Shown here: positions 25,690 through 37,540 of the stretch, one piece after another | How the letters are laid out: every line of letters starts with the position of its first letter | Position numbering within the stretch: position 1 is the stretch's first letter | Assembly (NCBI GenBank): GCA_900380265.1 | Contig: LR025083.1 | Location: 930,001-994,000, forward strand | Reading direction: 5' to 3' | DNA from: Serratia symbiotica | GTDB lineage: Bacteria > Pseudomonadota > Gammaproteobacteria > Enterobacterales > Enterobacteriaceae | Length of the DNA: 64,000 nt | Program-made: the position numbers and the translations under genes | Notes under the pieces: model-generated | Told to the model about the DNA's origin: nothing | Databases searched by the model: none | Seen by the model: the letters and a program-made list of their open reading frames with translations, nothing else

Positions 25690-27420
25690 GTTGAGTTGGG
25701 AGCAATTTGTCGTGACTTCTTCTGCCATTCAAACCCCATGCTAGCTTGGATCAAATAAGGTACACTCGTTTTAAATCAGCGCAATGACATCGTAGTAACA
25801 ATTAAATAGTCTTGAAGACACCCGCTATGTTTTTTTTGAACCGCAATTGCCCTGTAACGTTGCCATCACTTGTACTGGGTTTAGCGCGGTGCACCTAGTT
25901 TGGCAGATAGCTGAAGTTTGTGCCGCTATATTAGACTTTCGCGATACCATCAGGCGTTTTCGGATTCCGGGTGTTAGCGCATACTTGATCAGCTATTTGA
26001 AATTCTTATTGCGGCAGCCGTTCTAGTTGTAGCGGATAGGCACTGGCCGAAAATTACCGCTAATTCTGAAGAGCTAAATACCCCATGGTGCTCTACCGCT
26101 GCAAGATTCCGGCGGGGTGTGCTTGGTCGCTATATAGGTTATTAAGCTCGAGGTATGGTTAGGCGGTATCGCGATGTCGCTTGGGCATGTTGCAGCTAGA
26201 ATTAAGAACTACGCTGATGCCGGCTTCTTATTCGCTAAACGGCTAACTGTGTTCTGGCTAACTTGACCTGCAATTCGCGAAAGTTTGGTAATGAACAACC
26301 TGTATGTACCAGGATTAGCATCGAGCTAAACCCCTGTTCCATGGTATAGGGCAGTGAATCGGTTTCGCCACCAGCGGAATTTAGCAGCATGCTAAGCTTA
26401 TCCTAACGAATGCCCATCAAGGCCTCGTGCCAATTCGGTGAGTTCTTACTATCAATGCTTTGCGTTGCCAGATCTCGAAATCCACACCTTAACGTCGTTG
26501 AGTTAGTTAAAATAGGTATTGCGCTATACGGGGCCTCTAATCTAGACAACGTTACGCATCAGGAAGATTGCATCTCTTCTTCCTTACTGCGCGGTAGTGA
26601 CAGTGCGCATGCAGTGAAGATGCATAGCGGCCTTGCCAGGTATCTGCGCTACCCCGGCTAGAGCTCATCAGCTGACAACAGGAAGAGGTCTGCGTCAGTA
26701 AGCTTGCTCTAGCATACACTGTGGCAGGCACGATAATATGCCGATGATCGCCACTAGGCTGAATGATTAGTCCTCTCTGTCGTATTTGCATTTTGTATTA
26801 GTAATATTAGTACGTTGCTATTCAACCTACTGTGCTAGTCCATCCGAATCTATTTGTGTTTGTTTGGTTAGGATTTTTTGGCTGTGGTGAGCGCCGCTAA
26901 CGTCGAAAATTCGGCAGAGAACTATGTGGCAAGCTATTGGCGAGTGACGCGCAGGTATTGGTGGCGTTAAATCTTTGCCGGATTTTAGCAAGAACCTGCT
27001 AAAAGCACATGTGATGTAACAAGGGCTGAGGGCGCCCACAACAGCGAAGTCAGCTTCTTCAGTGAGAGCAAGTTTAGCCTAGTCAAAATTATATGTGGAG
27101 GAGGAGTAGGTTCTTCGACGGTGATAGCTCACCGTCAATAATCTCTGTCTTTAGACTTTCTCAGATTTTTCAATGCTGCTTCTGTATGTGCTTGCTTACT
27201 TTAATCGTCTGCTTTGTCTTTTTTATGCCATATGGCTCTGCAGCGAGAGCTGCAGGGAGCCAATTTATTATCGTTAAAATGCGCTACTTTAATCAATCAG
27301 CACACAAATATGAAATCCGCATGCTTAGATCATTACATTCTGTAATGCCCTGGATCTTCGGCCTGAAGGATAGTTGGGTGTGTTTAGTGCCCCTTATCTA
27401 TTTTATTGCTGTGCGAGAAG
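25690..27420 (+). pseudogene. mnmC: mnmC (tRNA 5-methylaminomethyl-2-thiouridine modifier) pseudogene
   Basis: MnmC finishes the mnm5 modification of wobble uridine using a methyltransferase and an FAD oxidase domain; the parent is about 2 kb and is divergent from fabB. EDTRYVF is clear near 25815-25835. A VAITCTGFSAVHLVWQ stretch near 25860-25910 matches VAESGFGTGLNFLTLWQ. HWP is read near 26043 and APAKN...LFA near 26192-26245. Nearly every family glycine is lost and all frames are interrupted. The later FAD-domain part is poorly legible; a G.ALY stretch near 26515-26530 may be the QGALYPLL motif. The right-hand limit is inferred from the parent length. Confidence 0.68.
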
Positions 27421-29379
27421 CGCTGTAATGAAATACTCGTAAATTTATCATCCAGTCACTGACCTAAATGGACGTTAGAGATTCGTTCCTCTACCGTCTG
27501 GTAATAGATAACAAGGTACTGCAGATATACTGCAGTTTAACATGGGATCAGTGGATATGTTGAGATATGAAAAATACTACACGTCTAATGTTATTTTAGA
27601 GTACGATATTGTAATGACTAAATACATTCCGTGTCACCATTATTAGTATACTATATTTAATAAATGATCACATTACATTACGCAGCTTATGCTGGACCTC
27701 TATACGATCAGGTATAAGTCATAGTTTAGGTTGTAAAACTGGCACTAAACAAAAAGTCCGATTCCAGGCATAAGATCTGGAACAGTGCTGATTTCGTAAT
27801 CTCTACCCGATGAAGCGCTCTTTGCATTTGTACGGAAATGCAATCTTGGTAGCACTAATAGCAAGATCAACTCATTTACGGCGTTTGTGTCGTCGATATA
27901 TCAGTTTGTGATCTATCTGTAAGGTAAGCCGTATAGACTGCTGGTGAATAAAATGTACCAATACAACGTTTGCTATTGGAAAAGCAGTTAATAGGTTTAT
28001 TCAGTCACTTGACTAGCTGAGTGTTGCGTACTTCGCTAGAAGTATTAGTTGTAGATTGCGTTAACTATTTGTATTTTAAGGAACTGATATACTCAGGATA
28101 AATCTGATAATCCTAAAATATAAAAAGATAACTCACTCTTGTTAGCTAGTATAGGTGATTTTAGATAATGCTGGATTTATGAACTGTTGTTGTCGCATAG
28201 CCGTTTGCCTTTATCATCAGCACGATAATGATTATTATCTACTTTGATGAGTATTCACACACTGATGATAGGATGTGAGTCACTAACCGGTGCTCAAAAC
28301 TTTGCCTAGTTAGCATAACTAGGCAATTATCTATACCCAGCTCGCTGAGGGTAATTGGCAGCACTTCATCTTGGATATGAAGTTGATTATTTTGGAATAA
28401 TCGTTTTATTTGGCAGGCGTTTAAAAACGCATAGTACCGTGCAGGATCGCGCATCAACTAAGCAGGTAAATAGCTAAACTGAGTGGTATAAAACCCGACT
28501 TTGCACTAGATAAAGCAATAACAGCCAATGCTACTAATGGTCTTCTTAACTTAATCGTAGTATTAACAAACATGTAGCACGACGCTAACCACACAGCAGA
28601 AGTAGCGTTTGGCACCACAACTAGGAAAGCATATCCTGCAACTATTTAGTTGCGACAAACCATGGTCGACCCGATTAAGATCAGGAACCGGTTAGTGTCT
28701 AGTCGTTTTGGTTGATCACATGACTCGGATAAATCCAGGCTGGCAGGGAAAGCCGCTAGCACTCAGATGCTTTTGTATGTTCGCAACTTAGCTTAGACCA
28801 CCTAGAGCTGCTATTAGCGCAGTACCTAAAGTAAAATACTACCGATAGCGTCGGTAGTAATGCCATCTATCAGAAATGTCACTGTACATAAATCCAGAGC
28901 ATACTAAAGCTAATCATTACGCAGTCTATGTTTTATTGCATAGCTGTGAAATGGTTACTAGGTAATATTGAACAAGTAAGTGGTGACGGGGTTGCCAAGC
29001 CCTTGTCATTCATCACTACATGCTTATCAAATTAACTAGCTAGGGTGCTCGCGCACCGATTGCCAACTTGCTTCTAGTCCATATATGATAAGCCATAGGA
29101 AATGATTTCTGATAGTTGGGTGGTTAGTCACTGAATGAATTTTAGCAGGTTTATGGACTGAATAGCGGTGTTGGTTGATGCGTATCATTTAATAATTTGT
29201 TGAATTTGGCGACACTGTTTTTGCACCGATCATGCCACTTTTGCGAGTGGGATCCGCACCGCCTGTGGTCCCATACTACCTACCTGCCTGTCTCTTTTAT
29301 TCTAGCAGGTCAAACTTATGGCATAACCAAATTCCATGAGGTTGCAAGACTCAAAATCTAGTGTGCATTTTCTATTATC
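27421..29379. other. Gene-free stretch between mnmC and aroC fossils
   Basis: In E. coli this interval holds epmC, yfcA and mepA. None was readable. A 72-codon minus-strand frame at 28239-28457 has a protein-like composition (PARYYAFLNAC..., IQDEVLPITLSELGI...) and might be a fragment of a lost gene, but I cannot assign it. Confidence 0.5.
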
Positions 29380-30315
29380 AGTATGGGATATCGGATCCTA
29401 GATCATTGGTCTCCGCTCGTGAGTCTATTAGGTGATCTATGAATACAAAATTGCAATCAGTAGTTTACCGATCGGCATTACACGCATATTTACACAGCGC
29501 TCATGATGACTGCTGGTGACGATTATAACTGCTTCACCTTGGCGATTAATGCTGGATCTAAGTGCCATAATATTAGCAGTTAGTTTTAATCCATGATTAG
29601 TTATCATGGGGTTATCATGGAGGATGCGCCTGAGCGATTGCTCTGGAATTCATCTTGATAATTGCATTGCGATTCCGCTGTTTAGTTTACTCACCATGGG
29701 AAATTATCGTCGAGTCCGCGCTTTTTGTCGCATTGATGCTCATTAGTTCTTTAAGATTTTCTAGCTGTCTCAGACTGGCAGAAAAACGGATTCAGTTTAA
29801 CTTCGTCCACGGCTTTAAATTCAGAGCTTAGATCGCTGATCTAGTCCAGATAGCTGTGCACTCGCCTACGGAAGGGCTTCACAAGTATTTCTTGGCGATC
29901 GTACTTTAGCCCACGTGCATTATAGTTGCACGCGCCGAAGAACAGAAGCACCGCGATAGTCGCGTAGGCTATATTCTGTGCGTAGGCGTAATCGGTATGA
30001 TCAGGACGTAATAAATCCTGGATGGTACTGTGCTCTTGGCAGAGTGGGTCCGTATTCTAAATCAGTAGGCGTATGTTAGAGTTGGTTATCACTCCTTCAA
30101 AGAGATCGGAGAGAATGCGCACCTCCATCCCGTGCACAGTGCTGCATAGCATACCGAGAAGTTCCAGGACGCTAACGTTCTATACCGTATTGTAGATCCT
30201 TCACAGTGAGGAGAGCTCGGTGGCAGTTATCGACGGAAGCAGGTAATTCTTCCCCGTGAAATCAACAAAAGGAAGTGATGGGGAATAGGTGTCCAATGTT
30301 ATGCTTTGCTATAAT
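29380..30315 (-). pseudogene. aroC: aroC (chorismate synthase) pseudogene
   Basis: AroC performs the last shikimate-pathway step, giving chorismate. Read on the minus strand downstream of prmB, its normal place, the fossil retains the N-terminal G..FRVTTF-like stretch (about 30270-30310). The segment resembling NTDQ...DYS..[25 protein letters not shown].SS near 29935-30065 is very clear at DNA level. Also legible are IAKKYL near 29885-29900 and the C-terminal RFGEEVEM...GRHDPC.GIR..PIAEAM-like segment near 29430-29550. It is about 150 bases shorter than the parent and has many stops. The function is certainly lost. Confidence 0.9.
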
Positions 30316-30355
30316 GGCTGCTGAGTGTTAGTCATTGATGTTAGAAGTATTCTGA

Positions 30356-31288
30356 TTAGAAACGGTACATGCTAAAGTGTGCCTTGTAATCAATTAGTTG
30401 TTGTTTAGTTAGCATGAATACGCCATCCCCGCCGTTTTTGAATGCCAACCAAGTAAACGGAATATCTGGGTACTGTTCTATCAGATGTGCCAGGGTGTTG
30501 CCTACTTCACAAATTAGAACACCTTCGTCCATCAGATAATAAGGAGCACAGGCCAAAATACGACGCACTAATTTCAGACCATCCTCGCCTGCCTCTAGCC
30601 CCAGTTTTGGCTCAAAGTAGAACTCTTGCGGTAGATCGGACATATCTTGCGCATCGACATATGGTGGATTGGTAACGATTAGATCGTACTTGATCGAGGG
30701 AAGATCCCGAAATAGATCAGAGCGAATTGGGATCACCTTATGTTCGACGCCATGAGACTGAATATTGTACTCCGTAACTTCCAGAGCCTCCTTGGAGATA
30801 TCCACGGCGTCCACTTGTGCTTCCTGAAAAGCATTGCTACAGGCAATAGCAAGGCAGCCACAGCCAGTACACATATCAAGAATGCGCTTTGGTAGATGTG
30901 GGAGAAGGGGCTTGAAACAATTGTTGATTAGTTCGCCTATCGGCGAACGCGGCAGAAGCACACGCTCATCCACATAGAACTCTATTCCACAGAACCAGGC
31001 TTTATTAGTGAGATAAGCGACTGGAATGCGTTCATTGACGCGGCGGATCACGCGGTCCACGATTCGACGGCGTTCGCTAGAAGTTAAATGAGAAGTATGC
31101 AAGCCCTCTGGCATATCTAGGGGAAGGTAAAGGCTTGGTAACACCAATTGCAATGCTTCATCCCATGGATTATCGGTTCCGTGACCATAGTAAATATTAG
31201 CGGCATTGAAACTGCTCACTGCCCAGCGTAAAATATCCTGAATAGTGTGCAGATCATTCACGGCTTCCTCGATGACGATTTTATTCAA
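30356..31288 (-). CDS. prmB: Ribosomal protein uL3 glutamine methyltransferase
   Basis: SAM-dependent enzyme that methylates a glutamine of ribosomal protein uL3 during 50S assembly. I prefer the TTG at 31286-31288. It follows a strong GGAGGG site by a few bases and gives 310 residues, exactly the E. coli length, starting (M)[12 protein letters not shown]. An ATG at 31348 would add 20 residues absent from the family. The SAM loop [13 protein letters not shown] (about 138-150) and the substrate-glutamine motif NPPY (207-210) are intact. Cys replaces the usual Ser in TGSGC. The GDGVFML end is conserved. smrB is divergent upstream and the aroC fossil lies downstream, as in E. coli. Confidence 0.95.
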   Translation of the reverse strand: MNKIVIEEAVNDLHTIQDILRWAVSSFNAANIYYGHGTDNPWDEALQLVLPSLYLPLDMPEGLHTSHLTSSERRRIVDRVIRRVNERIPVAYLTNKAWFCGIEFYVDERVLLPRSPIGELINNCFKPLLPHLPKRILDMCTGCGCLAIACSNAFQEAQVDAVDISKEALEVTEYNIQSHGVEHKVIPIRSDLFRDLPSIKYDLIVTNPPYVDAQDMSDLPQEFYFEPKLGLEAGEDGLKLVRRILACAPYYLMDEGVLICEVGNTLAHLIEQYPDIPFTWLAFKNGGDGVFMLTKQQLIDYKAHFSMYRF

Positions 31289-31297
31289 TTTCCCTCC
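31286..31297 (-). promoter_or_regulatory. Strong ribosome-binding site deciding a TTG start for prmB
   Basis: On the minus strand GGAGGG (31292-31297) stands three bases before TTG (31286-31288). This spacing and the resulting 310-residue product settle the start. Confidence 0.7.
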
Positions 31298-31455
31298 AGC
31301 ATGCATTTCAATAAATGATGTAGTTACATAGTTTGCCATTACGTCCATTACAAATCATGATAACCCTTATGATTGTCAATCTAGCCTGCTTTTACTTCGA
31401 CAGTACTCATTCAGGAGATAAAATAAAAGGCAAATATTCCAGGCGAATAATGTGA

Positions 31456-31986
31456 ATGAAGACTCAGCTACCTTGTACTAAAGATGAACAGCAACTTTTT
31501 AGAGAGGCGGTTGCGGGCGCGAAAAAACTGCCACAGGACGCTGTCGTGCCTCATCGGAGCAAACTTAAGCTTCACCTGCTCATGCAGGTGAGGGTACTGC
31601 ATGAGCAGGTGAATGCTAGCTATTATTTCTCAGAGCAATATCAGTCGTGCCTAAAAGGGGGAGATCAGTCGAGCTATATTCGCCACTTTAGTAACCCATG
31701 CGAACTGAGAAAACTACGCCGGGGCGAGTATTCACCGGATCTATTTCTTGATCTTCACGGCTTAACTCAAGTACAGGCCAAGCAGGAATTAGGGGCGCTG
31801 ATCGCCGCCTGCAAACGTGAGAATGTACGCTGTGCCTCTGTGATGCATGGGCATGGGAAGCACATACTCAAACAGTACACGCCGCTGTGGTTAGGGCTGC
31901 ACCCCGATGTGCTTGCGTTCCACCAGGCGCCGAAGACATGGGGAGGTAATGCGGCCATTTTACTGCTAGTCAAACTAGCAGAATAA
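31456..31986 (+). CDS. smrB: Ribosome rescue endonuclease SmrB
   Basis: SmrB recognises collided ribosomes and cleaves the mRNA between them, which starts rescue. It has 176 residues, against 183 in E. coli, with the C-terminal tail shortened. The N-terminal ribosome-recruiting helix region (1-60) is followed by the SMR domain with DLHGLTQVQAKQELGALI (99-116) and the catalytic HGHGKH (131-136). The ATG at 31456 is preceded in frame by GTG and another ATG nearby; 31456 gives the family N-terminus. Residues 39-53 are encoded by a perfect 17-bp inverted repeat, unusual for coding DNA. It is divergent from prmB. Confidence 0.95.
   Translation: MKTQLPCTKDEQQLFREAVAGAKKLPQDAVVPHRSKLKLHLLMQVRVLHEQVNASYYFSEQYQSCLKGGDQSSYIRHFSNPCELRKLRRGEYSPDLFLDLHGLTQVQAKQELGALIAACKRENVRCASVMHGHGKHILKQYTPLWLGLHPDVLAFHQAPKTWGGNAAILLLVKLAE
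31571..31613. repeat. Perfect 17-bp inverted repeat inside smrB
   Basis: Bases 31571-31587 and 31597-31613 are exact reverse complements with a nine-base spacer. The reading frame remains open through both arms. The mRNA would form a strong hairpin about 115 bases into the gene. Confidence 0.95.
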
Positions 31987-32033
31987 AGGTGTATAAAAAA
32001 TGATCAAGTTTAATATTTGATATCGACCGTTGA

Positions 32034-32513
32034 TCATTCATATTTGCATATGAACTGCGATGGACTTGCCTGCCATTTGACTTTGCCGTGTCCAGTACTT
32101 GTTAGCTTGATATTGGCTATAGAGGAAGTAACGAATATGGGTGGCCTTTCCCCGGGACACAATTCGGCCACCAGACCACCAATCAGTGGTAAATGGGAGA
32201 TAATAAGCAAACATGCTACCCCCTGCATTGCTAGGGCCTGCAAATGGTTGCTGATGTGTTTAGTATTGCCGTTTGGCGTGAGATCAGGAAGCACTTCTGC
32301 CTCCGGAACTGCCATTGACTCTTGCAGCATTGCCAGCGTTTGTGTGACTCGTAAATAGGGGCTGATCAGCACTCGTTCAATACGTAAAGACTTGGTATTC
32401 AACCAAGTTGCCATCAGGCGGGATTCATGTCGCCCGCCCAGGGTAAGTGGCCTTACCGCATCACTGGCTGCATTTAGTACCGCCTCTCCGTGGCGCATAA
32501 TAAAAACTTGCAT
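32034..32513 (-). CDS. sixA: Phosphohistidine phosphatase SixA
   Basis: A small histidine phosphatase that removes phosphate from phosphohistidine; in E. coli it acts on the nitrogen-related phosphotransferase protein NPr. It has 159 residues, against 161. The catalytic RHG is at residues 7-9 (His8), with the supporting SHLP histidine near 108. Conserved AELCPGE.PP completes the pocket. The extreme C-terminus differs from E. coli. It has a normal neighbour in smrB, and is followed upstream by a 4.7 kb empty stretch where fadJ and fadI stand in E. coli. Retention of a regulator of phosphotransfer is notable in such a reduced segment. Confidence 0.95.
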   Translation of the reverse strand: MQVFIMRHGEAVLNAASDAVRPLTLGGRHESRLMATWLNTKSLRIERVLISPYLRVTQTLAMLQESMAVPEAEVLPDLTPNGNTKHISNHLQALAMQGVACLLIISHLPLIGGLVAELCPGERPPIFVTSSIANIKLTSTGHGKVKWQASPSQFICKYE

Positions 32514-35500
32514 ATCTCCCCTGCATTTGTGGATAAAATAATGCTATACAGCAGTTGTTTACATACTAGTACACGATATCCTTAATTTGACTGGCTTTCT
32601 ATCTAAAAGTTTAGGTCAAGAAATACTGGGTTTATATGATGCATGACATGCGCAAATAAAGTTACTCAGATAATAGCGGATATAATTGATTAAATTTCAG
32701 TCATACGATTTAATTTATTTCACAAGGTTGATTATCTTCGCTTTATCTACACCATAATTAAATGGTTGAGAAAAGTGAACATATTCACACCATAAAACTG
32801 GTGGGTCACAATGACTGGTGCTTACTGATTTAAGTAATTACATTTTGGTAGATCGTTAGAGGTTAGCATTGCGTGAAATAACTATTATAGAGGAACTCTC
32901 GCCAGTGTTCACAACAGAGATTGACGTGGTCTGATCTGAATATAAATTCGCTGCTAGGGGAGAAGATAAATCGCCAGCTACTTTATACGGCGCCATCAAG
33001 CTTTTTAATAAGGCTGTTAATTTCTGTAAAGATTCGCAGCACTGCGCACTGATTTTGCTTAATACGGAAATATTTCTCGGTATCATACTGAGGAGTAAAT
33101 GTCTCTCTTTAAGATATGCAGAGATAATAAGGGGTTTATTACTGTAGTGTTAATCTGTCGCTTCTGGCTGCAGGCCAAAGATGTGCTGAATTGAGCCTCC
33201 TTTATTATCACAGGGAGATAAATCGCTTTTAATATTTCGCCTGTCTATCTAAGAGCACTTTGATTTTACCAAAGGTGTATGAGTTGTTGACATAGATTCA
33301 TGTAATTACTTTTGATTGATCTTTGATTGCATCGGAAAAGACATGGCGGAGGAGAACATAAGCTTGCGGAATCCAATTATCTACACGACTAGAGTATCAA
33401 GATTGATCTTGATGATTTTATTGTCTGCTCGCATGTCAATCATGAACTTGCGTATCAAGCAAAGTAAGCCAGTACTTTACAATTCTCGGTTCGCCGTTTC
33501 TCCACAGAAACGCATTGGCTTAGGGTTGATGAATAGGTAAGGATGTGGCTGAGAACGTTGAGCTGAGACCCTAGGTATCATTCACTATGAAAAATAGATC
33601 ACTGATTGTACTTATAATTTGCAGGTTAGTACTAGATCAAAGATAGCAGGCTCTGAGGCGTTAGCGATTTTTAAACTTGACTTTAAGGGGAAAATCCCAA
33701 CATCTACTCTGCTACATGTAATTCGAACAAGACTACGCTATCAACGACAGTCAACGATAGACAGTCGGTTTGAATTTGTCGTATAGAAGCATTTATCACC
33801 TTCTGAATATAGTGTAAGTCATCCGTTTGATTATGACTGTGAAGTTTAAAATTGACAAGCCAGTCATTTCTGTTTGTTTCTATAAGGGTAAACAGCGCGA
33901 TCCTAAGACAGATAAATTTTGGTAGCCAGCCAAAATTGCGGAACTAAGTATTGCTTTGATATGAATATTCCATACACAACATGGTTGACACAGTAAGCAT
34001 ACCTTAACTCAATGAGTTTGAAAAACTAGCATAATAAACCTACTGCGTATCTAGAAAGATTGTGAGGATGGTAAGTATTGTCTAGAGCGCAATAGTAAAC
34101 GCGATAGCGTAATGGACTAGGTTCTTATTACATAACTAACTGCTGTGGGTGTGCTGCGAATGGTATTTGATAACATCATCGTCCCACTAAGCTGTATCCC
34201 TGTACAGGATTTTATCATTCCTGGAACAATGTCAACTTTTATTATGGAATTTAAATTTGCTTTCATATTTTTATATTTTGAATTCCTATACATGTATATA
34301 GATATGTATCTGTTATGTATACTTTATTATATATAGATCATGAGTTAAAATAAAAAGTAATGATAACCATGCCCTAGCCTCATCAGTTATAAAAATAGTT
34401 CACAAGATATTTTCTGCAGAGAACTAAACAAGCAACAGGACCATTTTAATCCAAGAAATAAGACCTTGTCTTAAAATGAGGATAAAGTCGGCAGTTACAT
34501 GGCTGATAGCCTACATCCATCAGCAAATCGTCAACTGTATCAAGAAGCTAAACAAATAGCTGACAGCGCTACCGACGAACATTGTACCTAGTGAGAAGAC
34601 TGTAGTAAGGGTTAGTAATATGATTCTCAGTTGATAGGTCTAGAAAAATTTTGCAGCAAACCGTAATTCAGTTTGGCATAAAATGCCTGTCGCTGGGTAA
34701 GAGGAATATACTAGAAAAGCAGAAAGTCATACCCAAAATATAGCTAGGCGTCTGCTTCTTATGGAGAGTGACGTGCATTGGCCAGTGTGGTTGGGAGGAG
34801 AAATTTACCACCTTTTTTGGAACTAATATCCTACGGTCATTAGAGCTATTGTTAGCGAATACTTATCAACTGAGTTACGAATAACATTACGCATGAGAAT
34901 GAATTGTAGTAAAAATAGCATGAATCAAGGCAATGATCAGTAATCTAGCAGAAATGCTAGGTATTTCATACAATAAAGCACCTGATCAACTACGCTTCTT
35001 ATAGAAGCGTAGGCTGAAACCTTGAAGATTAGCGTTCTGTATAGGCACGGCGGCATTAAGGGCAATGTATGCCAGACGTGAGCCTATAAAGTAATTGAAC
35101 AATGGCAAAGACGAGGATATAGGAGTTAGATTCATATGACTATGGTTTAATTCATATGGTAAACTAGACATTGCTCTATCGGAAATCAGACAACAGATAC
35201 ATATCAATAGCTCGAATCATCAAGTCCTTTTGCGAGGCGAAGTCACGCTAACAATTATCATTCGTGATTTTGTAATACCAGATCCTGGTCTATACAAATG
35301 GTTTGAAGGTGTTTGAAGTGTAGTGCACTTCACTGGAGCATTTTATTGCTGCTAACCTACGCATTAGTCGATGATAGCTTTCTTCTACGAAGCACATGAT
35401 GATCTAGCAATCGTTAGTCGCTAGTGATTTCCAGCCTGGGCAGGTTCTTTTTGGTGTACAGTTGTACACGACTTTCGAGACGATGTAAAGTATCATCTGC

Positions 35501-37255
35501 CTGCGGATTTTTGAGATTCATTAGTACTTTGCTGCAGTAATTTTTGGGCGGGAGAGGCAATCTCCCCACTGAATACTATTGGCTACTATCGGAATTAGGC
35601 GAGGGTGGTATCGATATCTAGTCGGCATGCGACGCATAATTTTATCGACCGGTCAATCGATAAATTCACCGTCGAGCAATTAGGATGATTGATAGAAATC
35701 TGCAAGCTTTCGGGTTATTTAGGATAGCACTCTACTTCTATTCTGCTGTCATACCAGCAGAATACTCTAGGAGTAGTCCTCCTTATCAACTGTATTGTAT
35801 TTTTCCTCACTTTACTGATCCTCCTACCACGGTAGACGGCGTAGCCTGAAGCTCGAACGCTACAGACGTATGGCTAACGCTAGTTTCTTGGATAAAGCTT
35901 CTCCAGTCGAGTGGGATTTGTTCGTATATCGCGGGTTTTAAAAAACTTACTACCACATTTTTAAAATAGTAATTTAGGAGGAAATTAGGTAACACTCACC
36001 CTTGACGGAAACCAGAGTAACAGGGCGGACAACGCAGTTTGATAAAGAGTATTGATTGTATTGCCTCGATCGAATTGAGCAAGCATAATAATAGAGTTGT
36101 TTAGCTATAAAGGGAAAGAATTTCTTATATAAAAAGTGGTTAAGTAGTGAAAAGTATTTTTATCCCCCTGACCCATGCGTTCTAATTATACAATTTACCC
36201 TAAGCTTAGACTAATTGGAAGCGCCCTACGAGAGCCAAATCGCCAAAACTTACTAGGATAGCGCTTATTGCATTGCTGACTAGTGCAGATACAAAATTGG
36301 GGGATCGCTGCACTGGAAATGACGAGCATATCACTTGGTACTTATGCTAGTTCACTTCAAGAAAGTAGGTGGCACAAATCATGTCAAATATTTATACTGG
36401 TTCAAAAGCGGACACCTTTCTGGCTAGCTAAGGCAAAATACAGCTCCAGCCAAGTCGTGTTCAGCACCATGCAATCAGTATTTCTGTGCCTCATGGTTCT
36501 TAACGGCACTTTCCCTTCTTATTATTGACAAAGCCACCGCATCAGGGCGACGAATAAAGAGAGTAGTTAGAATGATTTGGAATTTGCAAAATTTAGACTA
36601 CACTTTTGTCTGTTGGGTATGATTGTTGCACTTATCGGCTTGATAAGGTGTGAAACAAGCACTATCATGATTACTGCTTGCCCGGACTTATGGCAGCAGC
36701 TAGTTGCATCATTACCTCGATGAATTGTCACTAGAGTAAATTATTAAGTAGGGTTTTCCGATTTCACAAGAAACGCTGCGACATACTTACAATGCAAGTA
36801 TGTCGCAGCTGTCTGATGGGTAAAACAATGGCCTCTCCGATAAGGTAAATCTAAATCGAGGACTGCAACAGCAACCTATAACGCCGCATATGATTAGCCA
36901 GATCTCGGAATATGGCTAATCAAGTCAAGGCGATAACGCGGGTCATCACCATGATCTGTTCATCGATAAGGTGGTGTTAGTAAGTCGCATAAGACAGGCC
37001 ACTAGCGTAGGTATTCAGTCGTTGCTATGATTCCTAATTTATTTTTAGAGTAGTCTTTAATCATAAAGGAGGCTTACTTTTGCCGTTCTATATTAAGAAG
37101 AGTAGCTGGATATCTATTTCTGTCAGATTTTAGCTGCCCTTTGGAGGCATTTTGTACAAGTCACAGACTTTGCCCAGTCTCCCCACTGTAGAGAGACTGT
37201 ATATAACTTGCTAGTATGCGTTTATAGCAGATAAACCTTTATTTAAAGAGAAACC
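32514..37255. other. Longest gene-free stretch, about 4.7 kb
   Basis: No intact gene. It separates sixA from rplY, which are about 300 kb apart in E. coli, so a rearrangement joint lies inside. I could not read fadJ, fadI or radD fossils. Short frames that look protein-like occur near 33838-33920 on plus and at 34986-35207 and 35807-35995 on minus, none assignable. A perfect 14-bp inverted repeat sits at 36775-36809. Confidence 0.6.
36775..36809. repeat. Perfect 14-bp inverted repeat in empty DNA
   Basis: Arms 36775-36788 and 36796-36809 are exact reverse complements around a seven-base loop. It could be a terminator left from a vanished gene. There is no clear T-tract. Confidence 0.85.
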
Positions 37256-37540
37256 ATGTTCACGATAAATGCAAAAGCACGTAAAGAGATTGGCAAAGGC
37301 GGGAGCCGTCGCCTACGTGTAAGAAATAAGTTCCCAGCTATTGTTTATGGAGGTGAGGAAGTGCCAGTTCCTATTGAACTTAGGCAAGATCATCTCAATA
37401 ATATAGCAACTAAGGCAGAATTCTATAGCGCAATCGTAACTTTAGTGATAGATGGCAAAGAAACCAAAGTTAAGATTAAGGCTGTACAGCGCCACCCGTT
37501 CAAACCAACACTGACTCACATCGACTTTGTGCGTGTATAA
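37256..37540 (+). CDS. rplY: Ribosomal protein bL25
   Basis: Binds 5S rRNA in the large subunit. It has 94 residues, identical in length to E. coli L25, the short enterobacterial form without the CTC tail domain. The conserved features are FTINA..RKE.GKG.SRRLR at the start, KFPAI.YGG, AEFYS and the C-terminal VQRHP.KP.L.HIDFVR. A ribosome-binding GAGAAA stretch precedes the ATG. Codon use and sequence show no decay. In E. coli the yejK-yejL-yejM cluster follows; here only the yejM/lapC membrane part remains, 1.8 kb downstream. Confidence 0.98.
   Translation: MFTINAKARKEIGKGGSRRLRVRNKFPAIVYGGEEVPVPIELRQDHLNNIATKAEFYSAIVTLVIDGKETKVKIKAVQRHPFKPTLTHIDFVRV

Noticed and set aside
26150-26720. Alanine racemase-like stretch (GIALYGAS with flanking similarity)
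   Set aside because: At first it resembled the PGI.LYG motif of Alr, but flanking DNA aligns better with mnmC (APAKN, G.ALY of QGALYPLL), and mnmC is the expected divergent neighbour of fabB.
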